Assembly: GCA_021805205.1 (NCBI GenBank)
Contig: JAJZFV010000055.1
Span: forward strand, 110,987 to 174,986
Length of the DNA: 64,000 nucleotides
Reading direction: 5' to 3'
Source of the DNA: Actinomycetes bacterium
GTDB taxonomy: Bacteria; Actinomycetota; Acidimicrobiia; Acidimicrobiales; Acidimicrobiaceae
Under the pieces are notes generated by a model. It had not been told where the DNA came from. It searched no databases and worked only from the letters and a program-made list of their open reading frames with translations. Every line of letters begins with the position of its first letter. Position 1 is the stretch's first letter. A program made the translations under genes and the position numbers. Shown here in pieces: positions 51,615 to 61,372 of the stretch.

Positions 51615-52813
51615 AATTAGGTTGGTCCGCTGATGGTGAGGCAATCGAATCACCATTTCAAGTTGCAATTACTGGCGTTGGCGTCGTCTCGTCGGTAGGT
51701 ATCGGAAAAGAAGCTTTTTGGAGTGGGATTCTCAATTCCTCCTACAGCGGATCCCGCCTCATCGACGACTTTGACCCTGCTCAATATATGAATGTCAAGG
51801 AAGCTCGTCGCGCCGACCGCTATAACCAACTCGGTTTAGCTGCGTCTATCTTGGCGATGAACGACGCTGGCAACCCTGAAATAAACCCCGCGAAGGCAGG
51901 GGTTTGGATGGGTACTGGAGTCGGTGGATTAACCACCCTTGAGTCGCAGATACTCATCTGCCACGGCCGAGGTCCAGATCGAGTATCTCCCTTCTTGGTA
52001 CCAATGATGATGGCAAACTCCAACGCTGCTACGATTTCGATGAAGTTTGGCTTCACAAATACCTGTCAAACAACTGCGACCGCCTGTGCCGCCGGCACCC
52101 AAGCGATTGGGAATGCCGCTCGTGAAATCTCCTCTGGTCGAGCCACAATAATGCTCGCAGGCGGCGCTGAAGTAGCAACCACGCCGACTGCAATTGCTGG
52201 CTTCGACAATATGACTGCGGCCTCGCCTACCGCGACTTCGCGACCATTCGATGCTGAACGCAACGGTTTCGTAATGGCTGAAGGTGCAGCAGTTGTCGTC
52301 TTGGAGGAGCTAAGCCACGCAGTAGCCCGTGGAGCCCACATCTACGCAATCGTCGCGGGATATGGCTCCAATGCCGATGCACACCACATTACGGCGCCAG
52401 CACCTCATGGAGCAGGTGCAATCGCTTGTATGGAGAGAGCCCTAGAAGATGCGGGGTTGACCCCGAGTCAAATTGCTCACGTCAACGCACACGGCACTTC
52501 TACCCCACTGAACGACAAGGGCGAGGCTGAAGCTATCGATAAGCTCTTCGGAGCAACTCGACCACCTGTAACCTCGATCAAAGGTGCGCTTGGCCATACC
52601 CTTGGAGCTGCCGGAGCGATCGAAACCGTGGCGGCGTGCCTCACCTTCGAGAACGGAATCATTCCTCCAACTGCCAATACCGTAAACATCGATCCTGAGA
52701 TGAATATCGATGTGGTCATCGGCCAACCCCGTAAGCTTGGAGACGGTGCCATAATCTCGAATTCGTTTGGCTTCGGTGGCCACAACGGATCCTTGGTCTT
52801 CACCAGGCCTTAA
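51611..52813 (+). CDS. fabF: Beta-ketoacyl-ACP synthase II
   Basis: A 400-residue elongating condensing enzyme. Cys159 lies in TTATACAAG; the two histidines lie in HVNAHGTSTPLND and GALGHTLGAAGA. SNSFGFGGHNG near the end completes the active site. ATG 51611 overlaps acpP by four bases. It is the last gene of the operon, followed by a strong terminator. The N-terminal 15 residues precede the usual start of the thiolase fold. Confidence 0.96.
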   Translation: MKLGWSADGEAIESPFQVAITGVGVVSSVGIGKEAFWSGILNSSYSGSRLIDDFDPAQYMNVKEARRADRYNQLGLAASILAMNDAGNPEINPAKAGVWMGTGVGGLTTLESQILICHGRGPDRVSPFLVPMMMANSNAATISMKFGFTNTCQTTATACAAGTQAIGNAAREISSGRATIMLAGGAEVATTPTAIAGFDNMTAASPTATSRPFDAERNGFVMAEGAAVVVLEELSHAVARGAHIYAIVAGYGSNADAHHITAPAPHGAGAIACMERALEDAGLTPSQIAHVNAHGTSTPLNDKGEAEAIDKLFGATRPPVTSIKGALGHTLGAAGAIETVAACLTFENGIIPPTANTVNIDPEMNIDVVIGQPRKLGDGAIISNSFGFGGHNGSLVFTRP

Positions 52814-52868
52814 ATCTCCAAAGCTATAGATCGAATCAACCCTCAACGCCTTGGTTGAGGGAAAAGAT

Positions 52869-52907
52869 CAAAAGAGAGAGGGACCCTATGGGTCCCTCTC
52901 TCTTTTG
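52869..52907 (+). terminator. Intrinsic terminator of the fab operon
   Basis: An 18-base-pair perfect stem (52869–52886 with 52890–52907) has a 3-base loop (TAT), purine-rich on the left and ending CTCTCTTTTG. A smaller hairpin, CCCTCAAC/GTTGAGGG (52840–52861), precedes it. Confidence 0.88.
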
Positions 52908-52943
52908 TCTGCCCATATCGGCATAATTAGGACCTAGGAAACG

Positions 52944-54710
52944 TTGAGTAATTCGAGACGTAAAGTCGCAATTTTTATGCATATGGATGGGCTTGGAAGA
53001 GTGGACGTTGATTTGAACAGTGCTAATACCTTCGATGACAGCAAAGTCGGCTCATTTACAGAAGTCGGGCCGTGGACTGTGGATCCATCAAAGATACTTT
53101 GGCTTCCACAGGTCGATTCGCTGCGCCAACGAAATGCAGCATCGATACCCAAGCTTATAAAGAGACAGCTGCTCCCCCCGGGAGCGAGGGTGGTAAAGGT
53201 CGGATGGCACCTAGGAAAGGCTCTGTTGCAGTGGAGACTCATAGAGCGGCCTCAAGGTAACCCCGCCTCGCGCGAAGGACTCTCCAGAAGGTTAAAGGTA
53301 GCCTTTGAAGTCCTTGGCCCAACCTATGTAAAACTGGGGCAAATTATCTCTTCAGGGGAGGGGATCTTCCCGGTGGAGTTGGTCACCGAATTCAAAGAGT
53401 TGCGGGACAAAGTCACTCCCGAACCCTTCGATCGCGTCAGAAGAACGATCGAACATGATCTAGGGGCCACCATTGAAGATGTCTTCTCCTCCTTCAACCC
53501 TGTTGCAATTGCATCTGCATCAATTGCCCAGGTCTATCTTGCAACCCTTCGCACCGGCGAAGAGGTAGTTGTAAAGGTACAGCGGAGCACGGTTGCTGAG
53601 TTTGTAAAGCGCGATCTTGCTGCTATGGCATGGTTCTCCCCTGCCTTAGTAGGCCGTATTCCCGTAGCGGCACTAGCAAATCCTCCTGCTCTAGTGGATC
53701 TTTTTGCAGAGACCATAGTCGAAGAGCTTGACTTTCGACTTGAGGCGGCAAATATGCTTGACATTGCGCGGATTCTTGCTGAGACCGACCAAAGATCTAT
53801 CGTGGTCCCGCGCCCACACCCACGCTATGTGACCAAGCGAGTAATGGTAATGCAACGCCTTCAAGGCTTCTCCTGGGATGATGCTCAGGGAATGCGTGAC
53901 GCGGGCATCGATACCTCGAAGGTTCTACGCGCAGCCCTAGTCGCATTCATGGAGGGAGCCATACTTTATGGAGTCTTTCACGGTGACCTTCATGGTGGAA
54001 ACCTCATGGTTCAACGAGATGGCAAAGTTGCGCTTCTCGACTACGGAATCACCGGGCGACTAAGTGAGTTCAAGAGACTGGCATTTTTGCGCCTCCTGAT
54101 GGGTGGAACCATAAATGACATCAAGATGCAGACTTCCGCACTACGAGACTTAGGGGCCCTTCCCCAAGATACAGATATTGAAGCAGTAATTAGAGACCTC
54201 GGTCTTGACAAACCAGCCAAGGATCCGACCACGATGACTCCAGATGAGCTTACCAAGGAGATCCGGGAATTAACCAAAGCACTTTTAGGCTATGGGGCTC
54301 GACTTCCGAAGGAGCTGATGCTCTTCATAAAGAACATGATCTTCTTGGACGCTTCACTTTCTCGTCTAGCTCCAGACGTCGACCTCTTCGCCGAGATAAT
54401 GTACCTTGCCACCTACTTCAGCAACAAACATGGCGCCAGAATTGCAGCTGAGATCGGGATAGACCCGCGGGAACGGGCTGTAGATCTTGATGGAGTTAGG
54501 GGTAGTCTCGGTTTGGACGCCGAGACCGAGGCCATCACCTACAGAGAGCTTCGAGAACGACGTGAGACAATTCGAACGCGTATGGAAGAAAATGCAAGGC
54601 GCAATTCAAAGCGAGCTGAAAATAAAACCGCGCTGTCGAAGATTACAAAAACGACCTCCAAGGCTCTGCGAGGTGCAACTAGCGTCGCTCAAAAGTTGGC
54701 AAAGAGGTAG
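52944..54710 (+). CDS. ABC1/UbiB-family atypical kinase
   Basis: A 588-residue protein of the AarF/UbiB family. Visible hallmarks are YVKLGQIISS (the KxGQ motif of the N-terminal extension), VVVKVQRS with the ATP lysine, EELDFRLEAANM, HGDLHGGNLM (catalytic loop) and LLDYGITG (metal-binding DFG equivalent). Members support quinone or isoprenoid-lipid metabolism; the precise role is unknown. A 55-residue basic tail follows. Unlike many homologues, no clear C-terminal membrane helices are seen. The start is TTG at 52944 with TAGGAA upstream; an ATG at 52980 is an alternative. Confidence 0.85.
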   Translation: MSNSRRKVAIFMHMDGLGRVDVDLNSANTFDDSKVGSFTEVGPWTVDPSKILWLPQVDSLRQRNAASIPKLIKRQLLPPGARVVKVGWHLGKALLQWRLIERPQGNPASREGLSRRLKVAFEVLGPTYVKLGQIISSGEGIFPVELVTEFKELRDKVTPEPFDRVRRTIEHDLGATIEDVFSSFNPVAIASASIAQVYLATLRTGEEVVVKVQRSTVAEFVKRDLAAMAWFSPALVGRIPVAALANPPALVDLFAETIVEELDFRLEAANMLDIARILAETDQRSIVVPRPHPRYVTKRVMVMQRLQGFSWDDAQGMRDAGIDTSKVLRAALVAFMEGAILYGVFHGDLHGGNLMVQRDGKVALLDYGITGRLSEFKRLAFLRLLMGGTINDIKMQTSALRDLGALPQDTDIEAVIRDLGLDKPAKDPTTMTPDELTKEIRELTKALLGYGARLPKELMLFIKNMIFLDASLSRLAPDVDLFAEIMYLATYFSNKHGARIAAEIGIDPRERAVDLDGVRGSLGLDAETEAITYRELRERRETIRTRMEENARRNSKRAENKTALSKITKTTSKALRGATSVAQKLAKR

Positions 54711-54844
54711 TACAACCCAACGAACGAAGTAGCCAGATGCGGTCGGACCTCCCAACCTATCTCCTACCGCGAAGCTACTTATTGCTCTCTAGGAAGTAAC
54801 CTCTAAGAAGGTACTTTGGCCCTGAGGAGACGAGTTCTTTACAT

Positions 54845-55744
54845 ATGAAAATGAACATGGGTCTATTGACTCTTCACGCTGGATTCTTCGTAAAGTACAT
54901 CGTTGAAGGTTGGTCGCTAGGGTTCCCAACATCCTTCATAGCGATCTTCATACCGACGATCCTCTACATCCGAGGCTTTACTCGAGTACAACCCGAGGAC
55001 CACGGTCGCCCAGTAATGTTCGCTGGTGGGATGGCGATCCTAACGGTCTCGCTCAACTCCTCCATGATGTTTTGGTCAATGGCATACCTTTGGGTTCACG
55101 CCCTCATTCACGTCCTTGTCATGATCGTTGCTCCGCCGTTGATAGCTGGAGCCCGCCCCTGGAAGGCGATATGGGCTGGGATTCCAAAGTCTTTGAAGTC
55201 CTCCAAGGCCTTTGCTACATCCTCCAAGATGCTAAAGGCAATATTCACATTTATTTCAACTCCACAGATCGCACTCATCTACTTTGTCGGAACCATGTGG
55301 ATCTGGTTCGTTCCTTCGGTGATGGCATTTGCCGTATCGAGCCAAGTGGGGATGCAGATAATGCACTTTACCTTCGTCACCGCGGGCATGGCATTCTTCG
55401 TAAATATGGTTGACACCGCCCCCTACGTGAGCCGCGTCCCTTCCCCAATAACGAGGTTGCTGCATATCCTTGCAGCCGGAATAGCCAGCTGGCTAGCCGC
55501 AATGTTCTTGGCATTCTCGGCACCTCTCTATCCATCGTATGCCTCAACATCGATCAGAACCCTCTCCGCGCTTGGCGACCAACAGATAGCTGCCTCGATC
55601 ATCTGGGTACTTTGCATGGAACCCTTCTTCTACACCGGCTACTACAACATTAAGATATTTCTAACTCGATCCGAGGACGCAGCGGCGAAAGGTACATTCT
55701 TTGATCCATTCAAACCGTGGATCAAGAATCAAACCAAGGCGTAA
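54845..55744 (+). CDS. CtaG-like membrane protein, copy 1
   Basis: A 299-residue protein with about seven hydrophobic helices and few loops. HALIHVLVMIVAPPLIAGARP aligns in pattern with HIVQHLLLMIVAPALLALSNP of the next gene, placing both in the caa3-type CtaG group of cytochrome oxidase assembly factors. Conserved histidines face the membrane in HVLVM and in MQIMHFTFV. The helices contain many methionines, consistent with copper handling. Copper delivery to a terminal oxidase is inferred; no oxidase gene is in the window. ATG 54845 has GAGGAG 15 bases away, so the start could be one of the next two ATGs. Confidence 0.75.
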   Translation: MKMNMGLLTLHAGFFVKYIVEGWSLGFPTSFIAIFIPTILYIRGFTRVQPEDHGRPVMFAGGMAILTVSLNSSMMFWSMAYLWVHALIHVLVMIVAPPLIAGARPWKAIWAGIPKSLKSSKAFATSSKMLKAIFTFISTPQIALIYFVGTMWIWFVPSVMAFAVSSQVGMQIMHFTFVTAGMAFFVNMVDTAPYVSRVPSPITRLLHILAAGIASWLAAMFLAFSAPLYPSYASTSIRTLSALGDQQIAASIIWVLCMEPFFYTGYYNIKIFLTRSEDAAAKGTFFDPFKPWIKNQTKA

Positions 55745-55810
55745 CCACATGGCCATTTGAAGGCGATCAGCAACGGCTGTAGAGTCGATAGTTGAAAGGA
55801 GATGCACCCA

Positions 55811-56683
55811 ATGAAGATGAATCAGGTGGCCGATCCCTATTCGCTAAGCTTCCTACTTACCGGATGGCAATGGGGGCCATTTCCACTCCTGGTATTTTTA
55901 TTCTCAGTAGCCTCGATATACCTTTATCTAAAGGGGTACTCTCTTCAACGAGCCAAGAAGCATCGTTGGCCTTTGGGTAGGGTGATATCATTCATAGCTG
56001 GGATAGTCTCGCTCGATATAGCCCTTCAAAGCTCTATTGCATACCTCGTAAATATAAACTTCGTCGCACACATCGTCCAACATCTACTTTTGATGATCGT
56101 CGCTCCCGCCCTTCTAGCGCTCTCCAACCCATCGACGATGATCCTCCAGACTGCGCCGAAGAAGTACCGCCAAATGTGGTCGAGAGTGCTGCACTCGCCG
56201 GCATTTGTCGCAGTTACAAACCCCATAACCACTTGGTTCACCTACTACGGGCTAATGTGGGGCTTCTATAACTCATCTCTAATCAAGACCGCTATGGATC
56301 AGATGTTCATTATGGACATCTTCAACGTCGCATTCTTCTTTGCATCCACCTGCTTCTGGTGGCCTCTTATCTCCAAAGATCCCATAACTCACTTCAAGAT
56401 GAACTACGGCTTCAAATTACTCACACTTGGGATTGGGGTTCCATTCGAATCGTTCCTTGGAGTAGCGATCATGAGTCGCAAAACTACCCTGGCACCAATG
56501 TATAGCTTGGCCCAGATTCACGCTGGGGGCGAGCTACTTTGGATAATTAGCGAGGTCGTAATCTTCATCGGCATCGTTCCAGTATTTATCGATTGGATTC
56601 GGGCAGAAGAGCGCAAAGCTAGGAGAATCGATCGAGAACTCTATGGCGAATCGGTCGAGACTGGTGATGCAGTTAGCGGATGA
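55811..56683 (+). CDS. CtaG-like membrane protein, copy 2 (caa3-type oxidase assembly)
   Basis: A 290-residue protein with about seven helices and the CtaG pattern: SFLLTGWQWGPFPLLVFLF in helix 1, NFVAHIVQHLLLMIVAPALLAL, TWFTYYGLMWGFYNSSLI, FWWPLISKDP, YSLAQIHAGGELLW. I choose ATG 55811, nine bases after AAAGGAG; the ATG at 55802 is too close to that site. It follows copy 1 by 66 bases and is probably co-transcribed. The better match to the family makes this the more certain CtaG. It ends 15 bases from the convergent small Cys-rich gene. Confidence 0.82.
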   Translation: MKMNQVADPYSLSFLLTGWQWGPFPLLVFLFSVASIYLYLKGYSLQRAKKHRWPLGRVISFIAGIVSLDIALQSSIAYLVNINFVAHIVQHLLLMIVAPALLALSNPSTMILQTAPKKYRQMWSRVLHSPAFVAVTNPITTWFTYYGLMWGFYNSSLIKTAMDQMFIMDIFNVAFFFASTCFWWPLISKDPITHFKMNYGFKLLTLGIGVPFESFLGVAIMSRKTTLAPMYSLAQIHAGGELLWIISEVVIFIGIVPVFIDWIRAEERKARRIDRELYGESVETGDAVSG

Positions 56684-56698
56684 TAGCCCTTTTGCGAC

Positions 56699-56995
56699 CT
56701 AAAAGTTAGGTACTTGGGGACGTCTCCGAGCATGCATATGCTTGTGATTTGGGATCTGGCGCATCACATCATCGACGAAAAAGGGAGTATTGTCAAAGTA
56801 CTCAACGGCGCTTTTAGTCAAGATCTCCTTCATAGCTGAACTCTCATTGTCACTTAGATCGATTCGGTGGTCTCGTAGGACGACCATCGGTAGATCACAT
56901 GAGATGCATATTGCCACAAAGAAGTGCTTGTCCTCGTATAGCCAAGGCGTTAGACGCTCTTCGCTGCACAACTCACAATCTTTATCTTTAGCCAT
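56699..56995 (-). CDS. Small Cys-rich protein after trpA (HIT-like/zinc-binding)
   Basis: The start is ATG 56995, overlapping the end of trpA; the longer frame to 57064 lies wholly inside trpA. The 98 residues show CELC (7–10) and CISC near residue 30, a possible zinc site, then LPMVVLRDH. The C-terminus holds DDVMRQIPNHKHMHARRR, a histidine cluster reminiscent of the HIT motif. Proteins of this shape follow trpA in other actinobacteria as far as I recall. The function is unknown; overlap with trpA indicates coupled translation. Confidence 0.65.
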   Translation of the reverse strand: MAKDKDCELCSEERLTPWLYEDKHFFVAICISCDLPMVVLRDHRIDLSDNESSAMKEILTKSAVEYFDNTPFFVDDVMRQIPNHKHMHARRRPQVPNF

Positions 56996-57779
56996 CGATC
57001 TCGTCGAGACCCTCGCGAAGCGATGAGATGAAGTCGAACGCACCCTGGGGTCCGCCACCATCAAGGAGCAACTTGACCAATGCAGAGCCCACTATAACGC
57101 CATCAGCGATCGAACCAACGGTACGCGCTTGATCTTTATTTGAGATGCCGATGCCAATGAGAACCGGGCGATCTGTTACCGCCTTCAATCTCACTGCGAT
57201 CTGCGACGCGCTCTCCTCGAGGGTAGATCTAACCCCAGTTACCCCCATTAAGCCAATGCCATATACAAACCCCCGAGATCTATCGGCGATGATCTTGGCG
57301 CGCTCTTCTGAGGTAACCGGAGATACCAACATCACGTTATCGATATCTTTGGTTGCCGCGAAGCTAGACCACTCTTCGCTCTCTTCGAGGGGAAGGTCAG
57401 GAAAGATGGTACCGCCTATCTTCGCCTCAGATAGCCAACCCCCGAACCTCTCGATCCCAGCGTGAAAGAGTAGGTTACAGTAGGTCATCACTACAAGGGG
57501 GACGTCAAATGACTCCGAGGAGAGTTCGTTGAGGAGTGAAAGAGGGGTGACTCCTCTGTTGAGAGCCAATGTGGAGGCAGCTTGTATAACTGGGCCGTCC
57601 ATGATCGGGTCTGAGAATGGAATTCCAACCTCTATTGCGTCTGCACCGGCCGCGGCCACATGATGCAATGTATCGATCCACTCCGGCGAATACCCAGCGG
57701 TGACGTAAGGGACCAGTATCTTTCTTCCATTAGATCTGGCCTTTCTCAGGTGCGTCTCAAGTGATCCGTACGACTCCAC
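56988..57779 (-). CDS. trpA: Tryptophan synthase alpha subunit
   Basis: Releases indole from indole-glycerol phosphate. The catalytic glutamate is in IEVGIPFSDP and the catalytic aspartate in IFPDLPLEE; GVRSTLEE and IGIGISNKDQA bind phosphate. I start at GTG 57779 (MESYGSLETHL), where AGGA lies eight bases upstream and which aligns with the family N-terminus (MERYESL in Escherichia coli); TTG at 57797 would add six residues. It gives 263 residues. It lies about 30 bases after trpB. Confidence 0.95.
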   Translation of the reverse strand: MESYGSLETHLRKARSNGRKILVPYVTAGYSPEWIDTLHHVAAAGADAIEVGIPFSDPIMDGPVIQAASTLALNRGVTPLSLLNELSSESFDVPLVVMTYCNLLFHAGIERFGGWLSEAKIGGTIFPDLPLEESEEWSSFAATKDIDNVMLVSPVTSEERAKIIADRSRGFVYGIGLMGVTGVRSTLEESASQIAVRLKAVTDRPVLIGIGISNKDQARTVGSIADGVIVGSALVKLLLDGGGPQGAFDFISSLREGLDEIDG

Positions 57780-57810
57780 AGCTAACTTCCTATTCAAAAG
57801 GGGATTGAAT

Positions 57811-58995
57811 TTACTTGAGATAACCTAGTATCTTCGCAACTTGCTCAGAGTCTTTATCGCCCCGGCCAGACATGGTAAGCAGAACGCTGGAGCCAAGGGG
57901 AATCTCACCACCGGCCTCGCGGAAGAGGTAAGCCAATGCGTGAGCTGGCTCTAGTGCGGGAATGATGCCTTCGCTCCTAGAACACCTTTGGAAGGCATCT
58001 AGGACCTCTTGGTCGTTTACTGTGGCATAAGTAGCTCTACCACTTTGGGCAAGGTGAGCATGCTCTGGACCAACTCCGGGATAATCTAGCCCGGCAGAGA
58101 TTGAATGTGCCTCTTCCAATTGTCCAAACTCATCTTGTATGAACTGGGAGCGCATTCCGTGGATAACTCCGAGCACACCCCTAGCAATGGCTGCGCCACC
58201 CTCTGGTTCGACTCCGACGATCTTTGAATCTGTCTCAACAAAGGCGGTAAATGTACCAATCGCATTTGAGCCACCACCAACGCAAGCGATCACATAATCT
58301 GGCGAAAGCTGGAATTCATCGAGGAGCTGTGCCTTTGCCTCGTCACCAATGATGCGCTGAAACTGTCGCACCATGTATGGATAAGGGTGTGGTCCCATGG
58401 CTGAGCCTATGCAATAGTGCGTATCCTCGACGCAGGCCACCCACTCACGCATAGCCTCATTGATCGCATCTTTAAGGGTTCGGGAGCCAGACTTTACCGC
58501 TATCACTTCGGCGCCCAAGAGCTTCATCCTAAAGACGTTTAGGGCTTGCCTTTCAGTGTCTACCTCACCCATATAAACAGTGCACTTGAGGCCAAGAAGT
58601 GCCGCCGCAGTGGCGGTTGCCACTCCGTGCTGACCAGCGCCGGTCTCGGCGATCATGCGACTCTTGCCCATGCGCTTTGTCAATAGAGCTTGACCTATTA
58701 CGTTATTTATCTTGTGAGATCCAGTGTGATTGAGGTCTTCCCTCTTCAGGTACAGTTCCACACCTAATTCACGAGAAAGGTTGTGGCACTTGGTAATAGG
58801 TGAAGGGCGTCCACCGTAGCTTCGAAGTATCTCGCGATAGGTCTCCATAAATACCGGGTCACGCGTAGCGTCGTTGAAGACATCTTCTAGTTCCGCTAAA
58901 GCTGCCATCAATGACTCAGGGACGTATCTTCCACCAAAGGGCCCGAACTTCCCGTCAAAGTCGGCCGCTAAATCAACTTCGTGGTCGACTGTCAA
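57811..58995 (-). CDS. trpB: Tryptophan synthase beta subunit
   Basis: The PLP enzyme joining indole and serine. The PLP lysine is in HTGSHKINN, the phosphate cradle is GGGSNAIG, and [17 protein letters not shown] and [12 protein letters not shown] are conserved. I start at TTG 58995, whose TTGA overlaps the trpF stop and which has GGAGG seven bases before it; a TTG at 59010 would overlap that site. The 394-residue length is normal for the TrpB1 type. Confidence 0.97.
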   Translation of the reverse strand: MTVDHEVDLAADFDGKFGPFGGRYVPESLMAALAELEDVFNDATRDPVFMETYREILRSYGGRPSPITKCHNLSRELGVELYLKREDLNHTGSHKINNVIGQALLTKRMGKSRMIAETGAGQHGVATATAAALLGLKCTVYMGEVDTERQALNVFRMKLLGAEVIAVKSGSRTLKDAINEAMREWVACVEDTHYCIGSAMGPHPYPYMVRQFQRIIGDEAKAQLLDEFQLSPDYVIACVGGGSNAIGTFTAFVETDSKIVGVEPEGGAAIARGVLGVIHGMRSQFIQDEFGQLEEAHSISAGLDYPGVGPEHAHLAQSGRATYATVNDQEVLDAFQRCSRSEGIIPALEPAHALAYLFREAGGEIPLGSSVLLTMSGRGDKDSEQVAKILGYLK

Positions 58996-59675
58996 ATGCT
59001 TTCCTCCCAATCATATGGCGAACCCATAGATTCCACCATTCGGTTTTTAGCTGTAAATTCTGCTTCGACTTTACTCAAAGCTGTGGTCGCTCGTTGAATG
59101 AAAGACTTCAAGGCGACCGGATCCTTCTTACCTGGCTTGGACTCGACCCCGGAGGATACGTCGACCCCAAATGGCTTGACTATCGAAATCGCCGCTTCAA
59201 TATTGGAGGGGTTCAGCCCCCCAGCGAGGATAAGAGGCTTAGTGACAAAACGCGACTCGACTATCGACCAATCGAAGGCTCGACCGGAACCTGGCTGCGG
59301 CGAATCAAGGAGCAGTGCATCACAGGGGTACTCTTCATACTCCCCTATCGAAAAGGCATCAGCACTTGCTGCTTTGATTACAAAGTTCACTCTAGATCTA
59401 ACTAACGCCACATCATGGCCGTCTTCGTCACCGTGGAGCTGAGCACCACTCAAACCGCACTCGTAAACTGTCTCGATCACCTTCAAAGGATTGTCGTTTC
59501 GAAAAACTCCAATCGTTAGCACCTCAGAGGGAAGCCTCTTTACAATATCTTTGACTAGCTCACGATCGACACGCCTGGGAGATTGCGCAAAGATGAATCC
59601 AAGTGCAGTAGCTCCGAGCGCCACCGAAAGAAGGGCGTCATCTTCGTTGGTAATCCCACAGATTTTAATGAACAC
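58992..59675 (-). CDS. trpF: Phosphoribosylanthranilate isomerase
   Basis: Performs the Amadori rearrangement in tryptophan synthesis. Cys6 is in KICGIT, the catalytic aspartate in GVDVSSGVE, and [10 protein letters not shown] is the phosphate loop. The C-terminal part (about 190–227) extends beyond the core barrel. The start is GTG at 59675 (MFIKICG). It overlaps trpB by four bases and follows trpC by 13. Confidence 0.95.
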   Translation of the reverse strand: MFIKICGITNEDDALLSVALGATALGFIFAQSPRRVDRELVKDIVKRLPSEVLTIGVFRNDNPLKVIETVYECGLSGAQLHGDEDGHDVALVRSRVNFVIKAASADAFSIGEYEEYPCDALLLDSPQPGSGRAFDWSIVESRFVTKPLILAGGLNPSNIEAAISIVKPFGVDVSSGVESKPGKKDPVALKSFIQRATTALSKVEAEFTAKNRMVESMGSPYDWEESI

Positions 59676-59688
59676 CTATTGAACCCTG

Positions 59689-60492
59689 CTACCTTCTTCT
59701 ACCAGATGTAACGAACCTGCGACTTTGGCCTTCGGGATCACCTGACGTAACGAGCGCTTCTCCGACCAAAACTGCACTAAATCCATCTTGTGCCAACTTG
59801 GTGACTTGATCTACATCCATGATTCCACTCTCGGCCACCGACAAGACTGAGGCGGGAATCATCCTACGTAGAGAGCTAGCTAGGTTCTTGTCTATTGAAA
59901 AGTCATGGAGGTTGCGCTGGTTTATCCCAACTATCGTCGCACCTGCACCAAGGGCCACTTCGATCTCTGCGGCGTCGTGAACCTCTACCAACGCATCTAG
60001 CCCCAGTTCAACGGTCAGGGCTAGATACTCTTTCAACTGGATCGCATCGAGGCAAGCAACTATAAGCAAGATCGCCGAAGCTCCCATAATTTTGGCGTCT
60101 GCAATATCTCGAGGATCAACGGTGAAGTCCTTCCTGAGAAGCGGAACGTCGACTGCGGCACGAATCTCCCTAAGGTCATCGGCCGATCCATGAAAGTGCT
60201 CGGTATCGGTCAAGACCGAAAGTGCACTGGCACCACCTGCAACATAGGAGAGAGCGATCTCCCTAGGAACTAACTCTTGATTTAGGTCACCTCGAGATGG
60301 GGATCTTCTTTTGCACTCTGCTATCAGAGACAGATCTTCGGTGCCGATCGCTATCGAAAAGTTGGGGGCATCGGGACACTTTTTAGCCTCTTCGATAAGC
60401 TGGTTCAACTTTCGCTGGTCGGCCTTCGCCCTTTCGAGGTGCCATCGCACAATCCGCTCTAAATAGGTACCTTCTGCAACCACTTTAACCAT
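59689..60492 (-). CDS. trpC: Indole-3-glycerol phosphate synthase
   Basis: Closes the indole ring. Motifs are ECKRRSPSRG (catalytic lysine), LLRKDFTVDP, ALVEVHDAAE, GINQRNLHDFSID and SVAESGI. The 267-residue length is standard. ATG 60492 has only a weak ribosome site. It is the first gene of trpC-F-B-A and is divergent from the two-component regulator. trpE, trpG and trpD are not in the window. Confidence 0.96.
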   Translation of the reverse strand: MVKVVAEGTYLERIVRWHLERAKADQRKLNQLIEEAKKCPDAPNFSIAIGTEDLSLIAECKRRSPSRGDLNQELVPREIALSYVAGGASALSVLTDTEHFHGSADDLREIRAAVDVPLLRKDFTVDPRDIADAKIMGASAILLIVACLDAIQLKEYLALTVELGLDALVEVHDAAEIEVALGAGATIVGINQRNLHDFSIDKNLASSLRRMIPASVLSVAESGIMDVDQVTKLAQDGFSAVLVGEALVTSGDPEGQSRRFVTSGRRR

Positions 60493-60577
60493 CTCAAAAG
60501 CTACCAGACAACGCCAAGATACCTACAGGATAATCGACTTAGGGCGATACTACTAGTCGCAGGCCGCCAAAGGTCTA

Positions 60578-60606
60578 TTGTCTCTTTCATAACAGTTCTT
60601 TAATAA
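60578..60606 (+). promoter_or_regulatory. Candidate promoter of the two-component operon
   Basis: TTGTCT (60578–60583) and TAATAA (60601–60606) are spaced by exactly 17 bases, about 45 bases upstream of the response-regulator start. Confidence 0.4.
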
Positions 60607-60650
60607 CTATCCGAAATAACATTGGGAAAGAAGTTCAAGATGGAGCCAGC

Positions 60651-61325
60651 GTGGACGAGATAAGTGTGCTGATCGTTGAAGATGACATGGACATCGCCGA
60701 CCTATTGAACTCCTACCTACGCAAAGAGGGGTTTCGTTCGTTAATAGCTGGAGATGGAGAGAGGGCAAAAGTTATCTTGGGCCAACAAAATATCGCCCTT
60801 GCTCTAGTAGATATAGGCCTTCCAGGAGAGATAGACGGCATTGGAGTTTTGAGCCACATTCGTTCGACATCTGACATTCCGGTCTTGATAGTTACTGCTC
60901 GGGATAGCGAGTTGGATCGAATCACGGGATTCGAAGTTGGAGCCGACGACTACATCACCAAACCGTTTTCGCCGCGAGAGGTCGTAGCTCGAGTAAAGGC
61001 GATCGTTCGCAGGAGCTACAAGGAGTCGCCTCGCATCGACCGAACCACCACCATAGGTGACGTCACCATAGATCTCTCAAGCCACCGCGTTACCAAGGAC
61101 GGTAAGGAGGTGACCCTTACCACCAAGGAGTTTGAGCTCCTTTCGCTGCTAGTTGAAAATCGCTTCCTCGCCTTAACTCGAGAACAGATCCTCGAGGGGG
61201 TTTGGGGAGCCGACTTTTACGGCGATGAACGAACCATCAACGTTCACATCCGCCAAATTAGACGAAAGTTGGGCGACGACTTTCCAATAGCAACCATATG
61301 GGGCATTGGATATCGCCTAGATTGA
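60651..61325 (+). CDS. OmpR-family response regulator
   Basis: A 224-residue transcription regulator. The receiver domain (1–118) has acidic residues E10-D11-D12, phospho-acceptor Asp54 in LVDIGLPG, and the lysine of ITKPFSP. The winged-helix DNA-binding domain (about 128–224) includes TTKEFELLSLLVENRFLALTREQIL and the recognition part RTINVHIRQIRRKLGDD. The start is GTG at 60651 with GGAG upstream. The cognate kinase follows after 47 bases. The regulon is unknown. Confidence 0.92.
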   Translation: MDEISVLIVEDDMDIADLLNSYLRKEGFRSLIAGDGERAKVILGQQNIALALVDIGLPGEIDGIGVLSHIRSTSDIPVLIVTARDSELDRITGFEVGADDYITKPFSPREVVARVKAIVRRSYKESPRIDRTTTIGDVTIDLSSHRVTKDGKEVTLTTKEFELLSLLVENRFLALTREQILEGVWGADFYGDERTINVHIRQIRRKLGDDFPIATIWGIGYRLD

Positions 61326-61372
61326 GGCGCGAAAGAGTTTTTTATTTAGTCTTCAACCCAAAAGGAGATTGA

